Assembly (NCBI GenBank): GCA_902984215.1 | Contig: CADWAF010002006.1 | Coordinates: 1 to 64,000 of the forward strand | Length of the DNA stretch: 64,000 nucleotides | DNA from: Willaertia magna | Taxonomy: Eukaryota > Heterolobosea > Eutetramitea > Acrasida > Naegleriidae | Reading direction: 5' to 3' | Shown here: piece by piece, positions 54,901 to 64,000 of the stretch | Layout of the letters: every line of letters starts with the position of its first letter | Numbering within the stretch: position 1 is the first letter of the stretch | The notes under the pieces: model-generated | Database searches by the model: none | Told to the model about the DNA's origin: nothing | The model's input: only the letters and a program-made list of their open reading frames with translations | Made by a program: the position numbers and the translations under genes

Positions 54901-57016
54901 CAGCAGTCCATGTGACAGTAGCTTGTGTGGTGGATGAACTTGATGCAGATGGAGAAGTAACAGTTGGTGGTAAGGTGGATTCAGAAACAGAAGAAGTTGC
55001 AGAACTACCAGCACTATTCTTGGAAACTACAGTAAAACTGTAACTATTTGATGGTGTTAATGAAGCAAAATTTGTTGATGTTGTGGTTAGACCAGTTTTG
55101 CAAGTACCAGAAACAATACAAACATCATAAGTAACTGAAACATCACCAATAGTGACAGCATTCCATTGTAAATTAATTTGAGTATCAGTAGTTGTACCCG
55201 TAACAGAAAATCCAGTTGGTGTTTTAGGGAATGTTACCTTTGTAACAGTTGGTACAGTAGTTGCTTGTTTTCCATAAGCATTAAAAGTTGTAATATAAAA
55301 TTTATAAGTAGCGGATGAAACTAATGAACTCATTGTATAACTATTTGTAGCTTTTGCTAAATTATATGCAGTAACTCCAGGAGTATCAGAAGTAATATTA
55401 TAATAAATTTGTGAATTACCTCCTGATGAAACAGTCCAAGTTAATGAAATTGAATCATTAGTAGAAGAAGGAGCAGCAAAACTAGTTACAGAAGAAGGTA
55501 ATGTACATTCCGTTGTTGTTGCATTACTATTTTGAGAATTTCCGGCTGTGTTACTTGCATATACTACAATATTGTAAATATTTGAACTAACTAATGATGT
55601 TAATGAAATTGAAGTTGATGGTGCTTCTGTGGTTCGACAAGCACTTCCATCATCTAAACAAACATGATAGGTAATATCACTACCTGAAGAGGCATCCCAT
55701 GCAACTGTCATTGAAGTAGCAGTAACTGAACTTGTTGACACACTTGCTGGTGCTAAAGGTAATGTTTGAGCAGATGCAATTGTTGTTTTTGATGATGATT
55801 TTCCAACATTGTTTTGCGCATAAATTTCAATATTATTAAAAGTTGTAGATGAAGATAATCCAGTAAATGTAGCGGTCAAAGATTGAGTATTTTGACATGT
55901 AGCCCCAGAATTATAACAAATATAATAAGTAATTGGTCCTGCATTACCTGCGGAAACACTATTCCAAGTGAATGAAAGGGTATCACTTCCTACACTTGAT
56001 GCCTTAAATCCTGTTGGAGCATCTGGAAGTGTTGTTTCTGTTACTGTAATTGGACTAGATGAAACGTAATGAGTATTTCTAGAAACTACACTATATTGAT
56101 AAGTTGTTGAAGAAGATAAACCAGTTGGAGAATAAGTTACTGCACCAGTGACATTATTACATGAAACACTTGGTGACATCATACATACTTGATAGTTAAC
56201 AGCAACATTTCCGGCAGAAACTGCGGTCCAAGTTAAAGTCATTCCAGTTGTTGTGATAGCACTTGTTGTAATTGAACCAGTAACATCATTTGGAGGTGTA
56301 ACAATAGAAGTTAATGTTGCTGGAGAAGTGCAATATGTACCTGCAGCATTTCTAGAAAATAAACTAAAAGTATAACTATTTGATGCTGTCAATCCAGTAA
56401 TAGTAACTGGATTAGAGTTTACTAATACTTTTCCTGCTCCTTGGTCTATATAATAAGTTATAGCCGAATCACCACCTGTTAATGGATCCCATTGAAGAGT
56501 AATTGAATTTGGTGCAATAGATGTATAAGTGAATCCTGTAGGATTTCCTGGTAAAGTTACTACATTGGTAATTGTAGTATCAGTGTTGGTATAATAGGTT
56601 TGACCAGCATTGGTGTATTCAGCAGAAATTTTAAAAGAAAAAGTATCCGAAGGGGTTAGACCGGTAAAAGTGTCAGTCTTAGAAGAAGTAACGTGACAAA
56701 TATTTGTTTTTAAAGTTTCACAAATAGTGAAAGAGATACCACTTGAAAAAATATGATTCCAACTTAAAGCAACTGAATTACTTGTAACACTAGTTGTTAG
56801 AAGGTTTGTAACAGGAGCAACAATTGAACAATTAGCATTAGAGACATCTGTTCCTACAAATCCATTACTACTACACTGACAAGTATCTTTAGCGATACAA
56901 TTACTGTTCACAACACAGGTGGGAGTACATGAAGCAGCATTAATGTTTGTTACTTGTAGACACAGTGTTAGCCATACTACAAAGAAAACTATTGAGAGTA
57001 TATGTTTTGTTTTCAT
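48947..57016 (-). CDS. Giant type I membrane protein with about 28 fibronectin III domains
   Basis: 2,689 residues in one exon. An N-terminal signal peptide (hydrophobic LSIVFFVVWLTLCLQV) is followed by one EGF-like Cys module (CTPTCVVNSNCIAKDTCQC). From about residue 70 to 2600 I count about 28 tandem FN3 domains by their start pattern (PxxLxVxxxxxxSxxLxW) and the T-Y-x-F/V strand. Near the C-terminus is one transmembrane helix (GGVIGGIIFIVAVIVFIAIA) and a cytosolic tail of about 30 residues. Many repeats also carry paired Cys (YxVC...C.. pattern), suggesting a disulfide within those FN3 domains. Likely role: cell-surface adhesion or matrix/prey binding. It is divergent from the homeobox gene, about 750 bases away. 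Confidence 0.93.
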   Translation of the reverse strand: MKTKHILSIVFFVVWLTLCLQVTNINAASCTPTCVVNSNCIAKDTCQCSSNGFVGTDVSNANCSIVAPVTNLLTTSVTSNSVALSWNHIFSSGISFTICETLKTNICHVTSSKTDTFTGLTPSDTFSFKISAEYTNAGQTYYTNTDTTITNVVTLPGNPTGFTYTSIAPNSITLQWDPLTGGDSAITYYIDQGAGKVLVNSNPVTITGLTASNSYTFSLFSRNAAGTYCTSPATLTSIVTPPNDVTGSITTSAITTTGMTLTWTAVSAGNVAVNYQVCMMSPSVSCNNVTGAVTYSPTGLSSSTTYQYSVVSRNTHYVSSSPITVTETTLPDAPTGFKASSVGSDTLSFTWNSVSAGNAGPITYYICYNSGATCQNTQSLTATFTGLSSSTTFNNIEIYAQNNVGKSSSKTTIASAQTLPLAPASVSTSSVTATSMTVAWDASSGSDITYHVCLDDGSACRTTEAPSTSISLTSLVSSNIYNIVVYASNTAGNSQNSNATTTECTLPSSVTSFAAPSSTNDSISLTWTVSSGGNSQIYYNITSDTPGVTAYNLAKATNSYTMSSLVSSATYKFYITTFNAYGKQATTVPTVTKVTFPKTPTGFSVTGTTTDTQINLQWNAVTIGDVSVTYDVCIVSGTCKTGLTTTSTNFASLTPSNSYSFTVVSKNSAGSSATSSVSESTLPPTVTSPSASSSSTTQATVTWTAVTAGNVSPKKYDVCNTVTGVCSLGITGNSYIDTGLSPSTTYSWSIRTFNGLKYSATNVTASTTTLPETPTLSLESVTHNSVSLSWNSVSAGNNAPITYSVCKTSPSPSACQNGLSGTTTTFSGLSSSTTYGFQIQAVNGKSISSTSSATLTAVTKPQAPTTLQIINVQTQQFTASWTASTTDNAGSNPITYYACINGLNCQTTTSTSVIFSSLISSNSYTVEVAALNKAGYSPTNLTVSDATTLPAAPANFKVTGTTTTSAVSLVWDTVAVGNAPVTYTVDIQSGGSGSQAGLTTNTYTFSSLTASQIYTFRVVAKNAKQTSSASTVIETTIPNNPTGLKVTTVNPTSIALSWDAVATGTSATKYSICTSDHSSCVLNSASTTATVSNLQSSSYYTFILWTVNAAAKVSAANATVSTNTIPQTPGDFVVSNTNATSVSLQWSVVPVGTVGSIHYDVCSSDGRICSLGLAVSVNQVTFNGLVANTYYTFNIRAVNSLGQNSPNGTVTAFTNPSAPVGLTVSYLTDSVANLTWSASTESTFTDETYDICTNDNRCFIGTSQKYAYFTGLTSNQMYTFYLRSKSSSGLISNNVTISTSTLSVVPTGFTTTYINASAITLKWNTVTGGNAGAISYVVCQTETSECITTFQTSYTFTLLTNSNYYNYKLYSLNGAGVRSIGETTLKASTLPAQVTNVRSSSITNTQATISWDSVAPGTVGNLKFSVCTSDLKKCQLNLSVKTATFTSLASSTSYTFNVWAVDAAGKSSEGNSSITIGTYPDAMTGLTVQSTSSSNVKVGWNVISTGSVGGIVYEVCVNTTNALTCQYISHPTNTATFNNLISSTNYNIIGACKNALDLFSLTNTTVPTTTNPDSVTGLTFNHISPTYVQLLWNAIPVANSESSSPIQLYRVCTLDGNYCNQTSGTRLDFTGLTASNYYTFSIYGENVNGKRSITTFYTNATKPSQPISLTGAAIDTSSIKVDWAASSNGNCTIDFYQIYYKTGSSDVSSFKVASNKLTSTLNYLIDNTKYTIGVSSINRESLESDINYIQVVTYPTNAGLTISQDSTQTTSSQVTFTWTQPSTAGSEALSYHVEWSGYNITSNNVNQTDRFITIPSSISSSVNIVVHVKNSAGESSGISFTGHSKPTTVGTFSMNVASIETNSAQIVITEVEAMKGDLPIQTYFINSGSVNYSYNNKILTVYNLQSGTKYTLCASTGNQYFNSSDCQSITFTTINNAMTGLSLLESSENTLSLQWTNPVTSEPYSTYVAYSSYDGNTIDYNNMAKVYINNPQTTTQYIISNLVTGNRYYITVFTANAGGNSANATLITATAPKTVSSITQTVINANTATITWTAPATNGNSPIVGYNLYLDGVYYNSTSSETSTLQLNNLKSSNEYQLTMKAYNNYTSSVLSTAQKIVTLAEAPTNVKASSDSGSDIINVAWSIPVIGNLPITNYILVLSYNNGTVRDTLTIASNLNSTSLTHLPYSTYFNIQLHSVNSAGNGPKSSLVSSGTIPYHPNSLQLDGVTKSSISVSWKAPEYNGDVPITNYVVELITVGSNNAPQTVDVPSTQLNYVFNLLESTTNYSINVYTKNTFGKSSASNNLQVKTLSPTAPEVAPTNLKVIDIQRQNITLTWTQIDKSANGGISNVFYRIYCRRSDAAASDPSIITNTAFNADNIVILGLEAGFNYTCKIAAVNSVGEGPSTTSGVEVTTLNPVPPASIDPSSITVEVSYNKIVVAWKAPDNGGRPVNRVHVKVTLVSSNFNARSLQSTNAIQLTIIENENNVTVTDLDAGAKYQVSIQLENSVGTSPATVVSASTWDPTNPTEPRDLTANAPAYNTIEMKWSEPTFNGGAAISYYNVRLLSSSDSVINTFKVNSTQLTMSELQGSTAYKMVVQAVSKVGLISPDVTTSATTPASPVTPPPVDNGGGSNIGAIVGGVIGGIIFIVAVIVFIAIAIFGYLHMKNRNKVMKFNRKEHEQYHTEEMHDI

Positions 57017-57766
57017 TTTCTAAAACTTTTGTTTATAATAATCCGAATCTCTCACTTCGTTGTTTGTTTCAATAATGAATAGTTTCGCTTAAATGGTAGT
57101 GAAATTTAGCTATTGCCGAGAGATGTATTACTGAATTTTTTTTTGTTGTGATTTTAAGTTAAAATCAACAATGATTAATGACTGATTGGTATCCAAACTA
57201 TTCGACTAGGTCAACACACTATGATGTCCATAAAAAATGTCAGTTGGGTTATTAGGTATCTGTTTTGAATAATAGCGCATATTGTAAATAATAAATCGAT
57301 AATGGAGGCTTATATGACTCTATTTAACACAATACAAATGATAACACAAAAAGCGAAAAGGGCCGACAGCAGTAAATTTTTACAGCAGGAATTAATGTAA
57401 TCATTGATTATGTTGTTATAAAAACATCTTCTAAAAGTTTTGAAATTTAAAACTTGGTTTCAACAAGGCTGGAAATTCCTTTCAAAAAGTAGAAAGTATT
57501 ATTGTTTTATCATTTTTAGCCTATTTATTCATCATGTTTACAGTTAACTTAAGGATCTTCAAAAACAATGGTTTCTTTTGTTTAAATAAATACAACTGAA
57601 AGTTGGTAACATCCAGCTATTCAGAATAATAATAATATACTCCCAACATTTGTTTGAAGGCTTTTTTTATGTATTTTTTTGTATTCAAAGAAATTTACAG
57701 AAAGAATTTGCGGGAAGTTCTGATTACAAAAAAAAAAATCAAGACTTTATATTTGCAAAATTAAAA
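57017..57766. promoter_or_regulatory. divergent promoter region between FN3 and homeobox genes
   Basis: This region separates two divergently transcribed genes. An upstream exon of the homeobox gene could hide here: TTTACAG just before 57700 would be a good acceptor into the frame of the first homeodomain exon. No confident site can be named. Confidence 0.4.
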
Positions 57767-59192
57767 ATGAAAAAGAAGGGTTCAAGGGCAGTTAAATCAT
57801 CTTTACCTAAGGAAGCTAGAGATATCTTAAAGAATTGGTTTAATGAACACTTTTCTAATCCATATCCTACTGAGAATGAAAAGAAAGAATTATCTTCATC
57901 TACTGGTTTAACACTTCAACAAGTAAATAATTGGTATGTAACTAACTTTTATCAACTTGAAGCGCGAACGAGTGTAAATCATCTTCTTAATATTTTGTGA
58001 ATTAAGGTTCGTAAATGCAAGAGTAAGAAAGTGGAGACCAGCCTTACAAAAACAAAATGGAAGTAATTCTAGTGATGTAAACAATAATAATAACAGTAAT
58101 TTTGAAGAATTGAAAGGAGGCGATGAATATCAAAGGAATGATGACAATTTAGAATTAGATCATCAACATTCAGATTCTGGACATGATCTTCAAGATTTTA
58201 ACTCTAAACTAAGTCCTAGAGGAGCAAGAGGAACATTACCTAAAGAAGCAGTTGAACACCTTAAGAATTGGTTATTTATTCATTTTCAACATCCTTATCC
58301 TTCAGAAGCAGAGAAAGCTCAATTAGCTGAAGAAACTGATTTAACTTTAACGCAAGTTAATAATTGGTTTATTAATGCAAGAAGAAGGCTTTGGAAACCA
58401 ATTATTGAAAAACAATCACAAAAGGGAACTGTCACTTTTATAACGTCAAATATTGTTTCGCCTACAACTAGTGCATTTGAGTTACAACAACAACAAGGAA
58501 ATAATGGTTCAGTAATTGGTTCTTTTGCTTCCCCTCCTTCGTTATCTTCTTTATCGGTTAGTGGTAACAGTGGTAGTAGTAATAATAAGAAGAAGGAGAC
58601 TGCATTAAGTAAGGCTGTAAATGATTTTGCTAACTTTCAAGAAAATATTTCAATTAGAGGTAAATTTGAAAATTTACCGGACAGTGGAGAAAATAAGAAG
58701 GTTTTATTGAAACAGATAGTTGAAGTTGAACAACAAAATATTGTATTAAGGGATGAATTTGCTGATATTTCTGATAAATATTCAAAATTACTAAATAGTT
58801 TTACTGATTTGAGTGAACATTTAGGTACTAAGATTGTTTCTTTAGAAAAGGCTCAAGAAGAATTGAAAAGAAAGAATACTGAAATATCAAAAGTATTATT
58901 AACAGAAAAAGAAGAGAAAAAATCAATTGATGGATTTTCAATTGAAAGTATGAAGGCAGATGAAACTAAGTTGGGTTTGATTGAAAAGGAGATGCCTACT
59001 GGATCTGATTATGTTAACTTTATAATATTTGGAGAAATAGGAGAAACAAAGAGAAGGAAGTTAATGAAGGAGGGAAATCATTCTATAGCATCTACTATGC
59101 TTGTAAGTTCTGTGCCAGCTTATACAAAAGATAATGTAACAACACCAACAGAAAATAACACAAATTTATCAAGGAGAAAGAAAAAGAAATAA
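57767..59192 (+). CDS. Double TALE-homeodomain protein, one intron
   Basis: Exon 1 is 57767-57933 and exon 2 is 58007-59192; the 73-bp intron (GTATGT...TTAAG) falls inside the first homeodomain and splicing restores its recognition helix as [16 protein letters not shown]. The product is 450 residues from the chosen ATG; an upstream exon is possible because the frame is open further left. Homeodomain 1 covers about residues 10-70 and homeodomain 2 about 115-180 ([20 protein letters not shown], with the TALE three-residue extension [17 protein letters not shown]). Both keep W48, F49, N51 and R53. A Ser/Asn linker and a coiled-coil-like region (about 300-360) follow. It is most likely a transcription factor. 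Two complete TALE homeodomains in one protein is unusual. Confidence 0.88.
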
Positions 59193-59504
59193 CATTTGGG
59201 TTGTACAATTAGGTATATTTTCTTAATTAATTTGTTATAGCCTAATTACAATTTGTAAGGTATGAATACTGAATTTTGTACGAGATAAGAAAAGGTTCTG
59301 TTGGGGGTAATTATTGAGGAACGAATAACTTTGATTTTGAGATTTCAATAATTATGTTTCTTGAAGTGAATTGCATTGGAAATTGCTCCTATTGTTTTGT
59401 AATTTCAGAAATATGTCCGTGCGAAATTTAATAAGGAAATCTTTAAGCATATTTTTCGAAATTGATTAGGACGAAAGCAAGCTTAAAAGGCAGTTCTTTG
59501 TTTT
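59193..59504. other. intergenic, no gene seen
   Basis: Spacer before the frameshifted gene, somewhat less AT-rich than most. An upstream coding exon cannot be excluded, because the next ORF starts with a splice-acceptor-like TATATGCAG. Confidence 0.4.
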
Positions 59505-60815
59505 ATGCTTTCTTTTTTATATGCAGTCAGCACTACTGCAGTAGCCCCAAGTTTTAGAGGAGGTTTATATTATGAAGATAAAGATCCAACATCTTACTTT
59601 GATAAACCTTACATTTTCTATTCTGAGGATTTCAGTACAGGCCAAAATGGTAGACCATATAGTAAAATGGCAAGAGGTGGATTAGATGAAGCTAAAATGT
59701 GTGGAAAGTTTAATCTTGTTGCTAAATACAAATGGTTTTACATGATTCGTGACTATCGTCTTTATAGAGTTCAACCAGGTTCTGAAAAACAAGAAATGTT
59801 AGGAGATGCAAAAGTTCCTATTTCAGATTTCGTTGCTGATGAAATTTCTAATCTTTTGTTTTATTTAACAACCAATAAGGAACTTTATATTTCATTATTG
59901 AATGGAGAAGAAGCTGAATTGTTACAATCAAATGTACATGCCTTCGCTTACGATCAATTGACTAAACAAGTATATTATTATACAAAGGAATCAGGAAAGG
60001 TATTTAAATTTAATATTAGGGATCGTGAAAACCTTGTTGAAGTAATAACTTTGGATTCTAATGTTGATAATGTTGAATTAGTTGCTAGAGATGATCGTTT
60101 AGTTATTGGGATTGATAGAAGTAAAGTTCAAATCATTGATTTTAAATCAAATCCAATTATTATTTCTAAAAAGTTTACAATAAGCTCTAATTATCCTTTT
60201 GTAAAGAAAATTCAATTATCAAAGAAAGATAGAAATGTCTTTTATGTTCAAATCCAGCATCAGCTACACGCTTATTTAAATTTGAAGTAAATAATAATGG
60301 AGATCTGCTTTACAGCACTGTTTCAAGTAATGTTGGTTTATTACAAGCAAAAAATCCACCTGTTCTTTTAAAATCGTTTAAAGCTAAACTTACAATTTCT
60401 AAAAAGGATGAAATTAAATCTTATCAATATTATTATGATAAATCTCAACAAAGTGAAAAGTTTGAAGCAACATCTTCTGGATCTGCTAGTACTTTAATTA
60501 GATATGATTTGGGTATTATTTATATTTTAAATGGTGATAAATGTGGAGAAGAATTAACTGAATTACGTTTCCCTGAGTATTCTCTTCCAAAAGAATCTGT
60601 TTTAGTTAGTGAAGATAAGCTTTGTGGAAAATGGAAGTGTGATACTTGGAAAAACCCAACTGGTGCTTTATATACTGTCACTCAAATTGACCAATCAAAC
60701 AAACGTTCATTGTTGTATTCTGTAGAGTATCCTGATCATGTCAGACAATTTTGATTTAGAATATGTTACTGAAGATGTTGATTTTGATGTTCCTTCCAAT
60801 TGTGAAACAGCTTAA
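59505..60815 (+). pseudogene. Secreted-type unrecognised protein gene with two frame breaks
   Basis: The coding signal runs through 59505-60815 but in three segments. The first segment (frame of 59505) reads well to about 60250, where the good reading moves by one base near CAAATCC (a four-A run read as three would explain it). The second segment reads to about 60735, then the coding pattern returns to the first frame and ends in TAA at 60815. Together they encode about 435 residues. The N-terminus (MLSFLYAVSTTAVAPS) could be a short or truncated signal peptide. The body is beta-strand-rich with scattered YxY, LxI and Cys (KMCGKF, DKCGEE, KLCGKWKC), reminiscent of a propeller or secreted binding protein, but no family is recognised. 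Because the two breaks cancel in frame, sequencing error or a recent pseudogene are both possible. Confidence 0.6.
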
Positions 60816-61061
60816 TAAAAAACAAGCAAAAAGAACAACAAAAGATTATAAAACTTTTTGATTTACTAAAAAATTTTAACGACTACTTTTAAGGCAAATT
60901 ATTGTAAATAATTGTTGTAAAAAATAAAGGAGGCAAAAGAGTCTCGGCTCTCAACCTCAAGAAAACATTTGGTTTATAATAAATTTTATTAAAGAATTTT
61001 TTGACATTGAGCTAATATTTAAATCCTTTGTTACATTAATATTCACTTATTATTTTAAATT

Positions 61062-61276
61062 GAAGTGTGCCTCACTTTGCAATTAGGGCAATACAAAGCA
61101 AACACATGTTAAAAGGTGCACTAAACTACTACAAAGAGTAAGTAGAAGGCACACTTTCAACCCCCTCAAAAAATTGAGTTAATCGTGCATTATTCACCGT
61201 CAGTAGACGATGTATCAGCGATTAAACTGATAAGAACAGATACTACACTCAATCAAAGCCAAAGGCCGAGAAAGAT
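61062..61276 (-). ncRNA. U2 small nuclear RNA
   Basis: The minus strand starts ATCTTTCTCGGCCTTTGGCT, the canonical U2 5' end that forms stem I and pairs with U6. It continues with GAGTGTAGTATCTGTTCTTA (branch-site region), stem IIa (ATCAGTTTAATCGCTGAT), a 7-bp hairpin (CATCGTC/GACGGTG, one G-T), Sm site AATTTTTTGA and 3' stem-loops with the TATTGCCCTAATTGCAAA loop. It ends in a stem AAGTGTGCC/GGCACACTT. About 215 bases. It is the intact partner of the truncated copy at 37361, in the opposite orientation. Confidence 0.96.
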
Positions 61277-61765
61277 GTCTTTTAATAAGAAATAACAATA
61301 ACAACCTTAATGGACAGTAAAAGTGTTATTTTAAAAATAAATCATTATGGTTTCTTTTACTGAAATGATTTACCTTATACAATTCTATTGAACATGTAGT
61401 TGATAACAATTTAGTGTTTTATACTTGCGTGTTATGTCGTTAGTTGAACTTGTAGCTTGGGAGTACTTACTCTCGTTAACTGTAATGACCACACAAGATG
61501 AAGCAAATTATTGGCCATTATTTGTAATAAAAAATTTAAAAGCAGAATTAGTAATTTTTATTATTTCTTGATTGTTTAATTTCTTAAATTTTCATTAGAC
61601 TGAGAACAGATTTTTTAACAATCATTAGAATTACATTTTACAATTATTTTTATATACATTATTAATTTAAATTTTCACATCAAATTGAATATATTGTGAT
61701 GATCATCCACCACTATTTGTTAAATTAAATAATTATTAACCAAAACAAACTAACAAATAAACAAA
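61277..61765. other. spacer between U2 and the secreted-protein gene, copy 2
   Basis: Corresponds in position to 37049-37360 but is longer and poorly matched. The first 100 bases should be the U2 promoter; candidates there are a TTAAGG-type motif and a TTATTAAAAGAC next to the start, neither proven. Confidence 0.45.
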
Positions 61766-62119
61766 TTAACAAGTTTTACTTTCCAAAGTTGACCATAAAG
61801 CAATAGGTGCTATTCTTAAATTAGGATGAAATTTAACAATACAAAAACCTGACTTTTCAATTCCAAATTCATTTAAATATTTTACTTCTTGTTGAAAACA
61901 ACACCAACCATTTTCATTTGTCAATGCAATAGTTTTTGATACAAATTGTACATTATTAAATTTTTCAAATAAATCTTTACATTTTAAATGAACAAATCCA
62001 GGTTCTTGTGTTGGACATTTATCTGGTTTAAATGCTAAAATTATATTGGTTGTTGTAATTGTGATTGACATGATTAAAAAAATTACAATGAGAAGAAATT
62101 TTGTTGTTTGGAAATTCAT
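61766..62119 (-). CDS. Small secreted six-cysteine protein, copy 2
   Basis: 117 residues, nearly identical to the product at 36698-37048. The mature domain differs at about two positions (K for T near the cleavage site and I for T in the TxALTNENG segment); the hydrophobic core of the signal peptide is more altered. All six Cys are kept. Its promoter is also shared with copy 1 and the gene lies before the intact U2 gene on the same strand, so the whole block is an inverted duplicate. Confidence 0.82.
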   Translation of the reverse strand: MNFQTTKFLLIVIFLIMSITITTTNIILAFKPDKCPTQEPGFVHLKCKDLFEKFNNVQFVSKTIALTNENGWCCFQQEVKYLNEFGIEKSGFCIVKFHPNLRIAPIALWSTLESKTC

Positions 62120-64000
62120 TTTCTTGATTTAATTTCTTATGGTTGTTTTTCGTCTTTTCTTTTTATTGTTGTTAATTGTTGTTACTGATTATTTTCATTT
62201 AAATAGTAGTGTGAAATGGTTGTTGGTATCTTGTGACTATATTTGGTAAAAGTGTTAATTGAGAAAAATACTAAAAGTATTTTGGACAGTTCCAGTAAAA
62301 ACGAAAAATAATATTGTACTTTAAAGTAGTTCCATTATTTTCCATAACTTGTTGGGTTGCTACAGGTAGTTTAAAGTCAATTTAAAATAAATTAAACATT
62401 ACAAAACAATTTTACTATTATTAATTATTTATATTTTAAGTAATATTTTAATTTTTTTTATAATATTATTTTTATTTCTAAATAAAAAGTTATTAATTAA
62501 TAAAAAAATAAATAATTTTAATATTATTTACTTTTTATATTTTAAAAAAATATCTTTTTTTTTATTTTTTTTATAATTTATACTTTTAATTATATTTAAA
62601 ATAAATAAATACTTTATAAATAAAAAATAAAAAATATAATAATAAAAAATTTTATTTTAAATTAAATATAGTTATTAATAAAATTTATTTAAAAATAAAT
62701 ATTTAATATTTATAATTTTTAAATATAAAATAAAAAATATATACTTCAACAATTTATAATTACAAAATATTAAAAAAAATAATATTAAAAATATTATAAT
62801 ATATTATTTAAATTATTTTTATTGTTAAATTAAATTTTATTAATTTTTTAAATTTAAAATATATAGTTTTAATATTTAAAATAAAAAATACAATTTTTAA
62901 TATAAAAATAAAAATTATTTTTAAAATTATTTTTTATATCATATTTTTTAATTTATAATTATAATAAATTATATAATTAATAAATAATTATTTTTAATAT
63001 AATTTATATTTTTTATCATTTAATTTTTAATTAATTTTTGTTTTTAAAATAATAATAAATTATTAACCAATATATTTGTAATAATAAATTTATAAATATA
63101 TAATTTAATAAATTATAATTTTTTATAAATTAAATAAACTTTAATTAAATTTTTAGTTAATTTTTTATTTACAATTAAACTTTTTTAAAAATTTTTTATT
63201 TTGTTTTTATAATATTTAATGATATTATGATTATTAATTAATAATTTATTATTTTGTTTCTTTTTATTTTATTATTTAATTATTAAGTTTTCTTTTTAAT
63301 TTAAATTATTTTTATTATATTTATTTATAAATTTAAAAAATATTATTATTAATGTTCCAGTATTATTAATTTTTTTAAAAATTTATGATATTTTTTGTTG
63401 TTATTTTAATATTAATAATATTTTCAAAAATTATTTTATTTTATATAATAATAATTAATAATAAATATCTAATATTTAAACTATTTTTTAAAAAAATAAA
63501 TAAAATTTTATAAAGATAAAATATAGTAATATAATAATTATAATATATACAACTTTATTTTATAATAAACAATTTAAATTATAATACTAAATTTAATTAT
63601 TTTTTATTATTTAAATTATAATTAAATAAATAACTTCACTTTTTTCTAATAAAAAAATACTAATTTTATATTAAATATATATTTAATTTAACATAAACTT
63701 ATATTTAATATAAAATTAACTTAATAAATTAAATTAATAAAAAATTTATATTTATAAATATAATTAAAATAATAATTATTTTATATTCAAATAAAACTAA
63801 ATTATTTATAAATAATTATTTATATTTAAAAAAATTATTTTAAAATAATATTTATAAATAACATATTATAAAATACATCAATTATTATAATTATTAATTA
63901 ATTTTTTAATGTTTTATCATTTTAATAAATTATATATTTTAATTATTATTTTTAATAATTTTATGAATATTAATTTTATTATAGATTTATTAATTTTAAA
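62120..64000. other. conserved promoter, then extreme AT island to window end
   Basis: 62120-62340 is the promoter shared with copy 1. From about 62400 to the end the sequence is nearly only A and T: for example 62461-62520 has two G/C bases. No ORF or RNA is seen. It resembles the 20-23.6 kb island. Confidence 0.6.

Noticed and set aside
1..64000. CRISPR arrays, bacterial operons or phage genes
   Set aside because: None seen; introns, snRNA and gene content are eukaryotic.

Overview
This window is nuclear DNA from a very AT-rich unicellular eukaryote. The evidence is spliceosomal GT-AG introns (about 60-165 bp; seven were placed by hand because they join reading frames and restore family sequence), a U2 snRNA, eukaryotic tRNAs and typical eukaryotic proteins (beta-COP, YKT6, V-ATPase G, AMPK gamma, TALE homeodomains). 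TAA, TAG and TGA all act as stops, so the code looks standard. Long Asn, Gln, Thr and Ser runs and T-tract/A-tract junctions just upstream of start codons recall dictyostelid-like or heterolobosean-like amoebae, but I cannot assign a lineage from this window alone.

Layout, left to right. 1-10.5 kb: the end of an NHL-propeller gene, a Ser/Asn-rich gene, beta-COP, a tail-anchored coiled-coil protein and a small membrane protein. 10.5-14.2 kb: a long non-coding stretch with three hairpin-closed elements and degenerate repeats. 14.2-19.6 kb: an Asn-rich protein, V-ATPase G, a small ORF and a protein kinase. 19.6-24.3 kb: a gene-free stretch, in places almost pure A+T, holding decayed copies of a repeat also found near 16.1-16.5 kb. 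24.3-36.4 kb: a PB1/TPR protein, a CDP-alcohol phosphotransferase, tRNA-Phe, an ABC half-transporter, the R-SNARE YKT6, an AMPK-gamma-like CBS protein and tRNA-Ser. 36.5-37.6 kb: a small secreted Cys protein followed by a damaged U2 snRNA copy. 38-48.9 kb: an IQ-motif protein, a small repeat protein, a large Asn-rich protein, a tandem pair of nearly identical 58-nt non-coding blocks and a BRCT-WGR protein. 48.9-57 kb: one 2,689-residue membrane protein with about 28 fibronectin III domains. 57.8-60.8 kb: a double TALE-homeodomain gene and a frameshifted secreted-type gene. 61-62.3 kb: an intact U2 snRNA and a second copy of the small secreted-protein gene, as an inverted duplicate of the 36.5-37.6 kb block. 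From 62.4 kb to the end the sequence is again almost pure A+T.

No operon or pathway cluster is evident. Several genes act in membrane traffic (beta-COP, YKT6, possibly the tail-anchored coiled-coil protein), but they are scattered. The most noteworthy structures are the inverted U2/secreted-gene duplication in which one U2 lost its 5' domain, the 55/56-identical tandem non-coding blocks, the hairpin-closed intergenic elements, the two-homeodomain gene, the BRCT-WGR protein without a PARP catalytic domain, and the AT islands holding decayed repeats.
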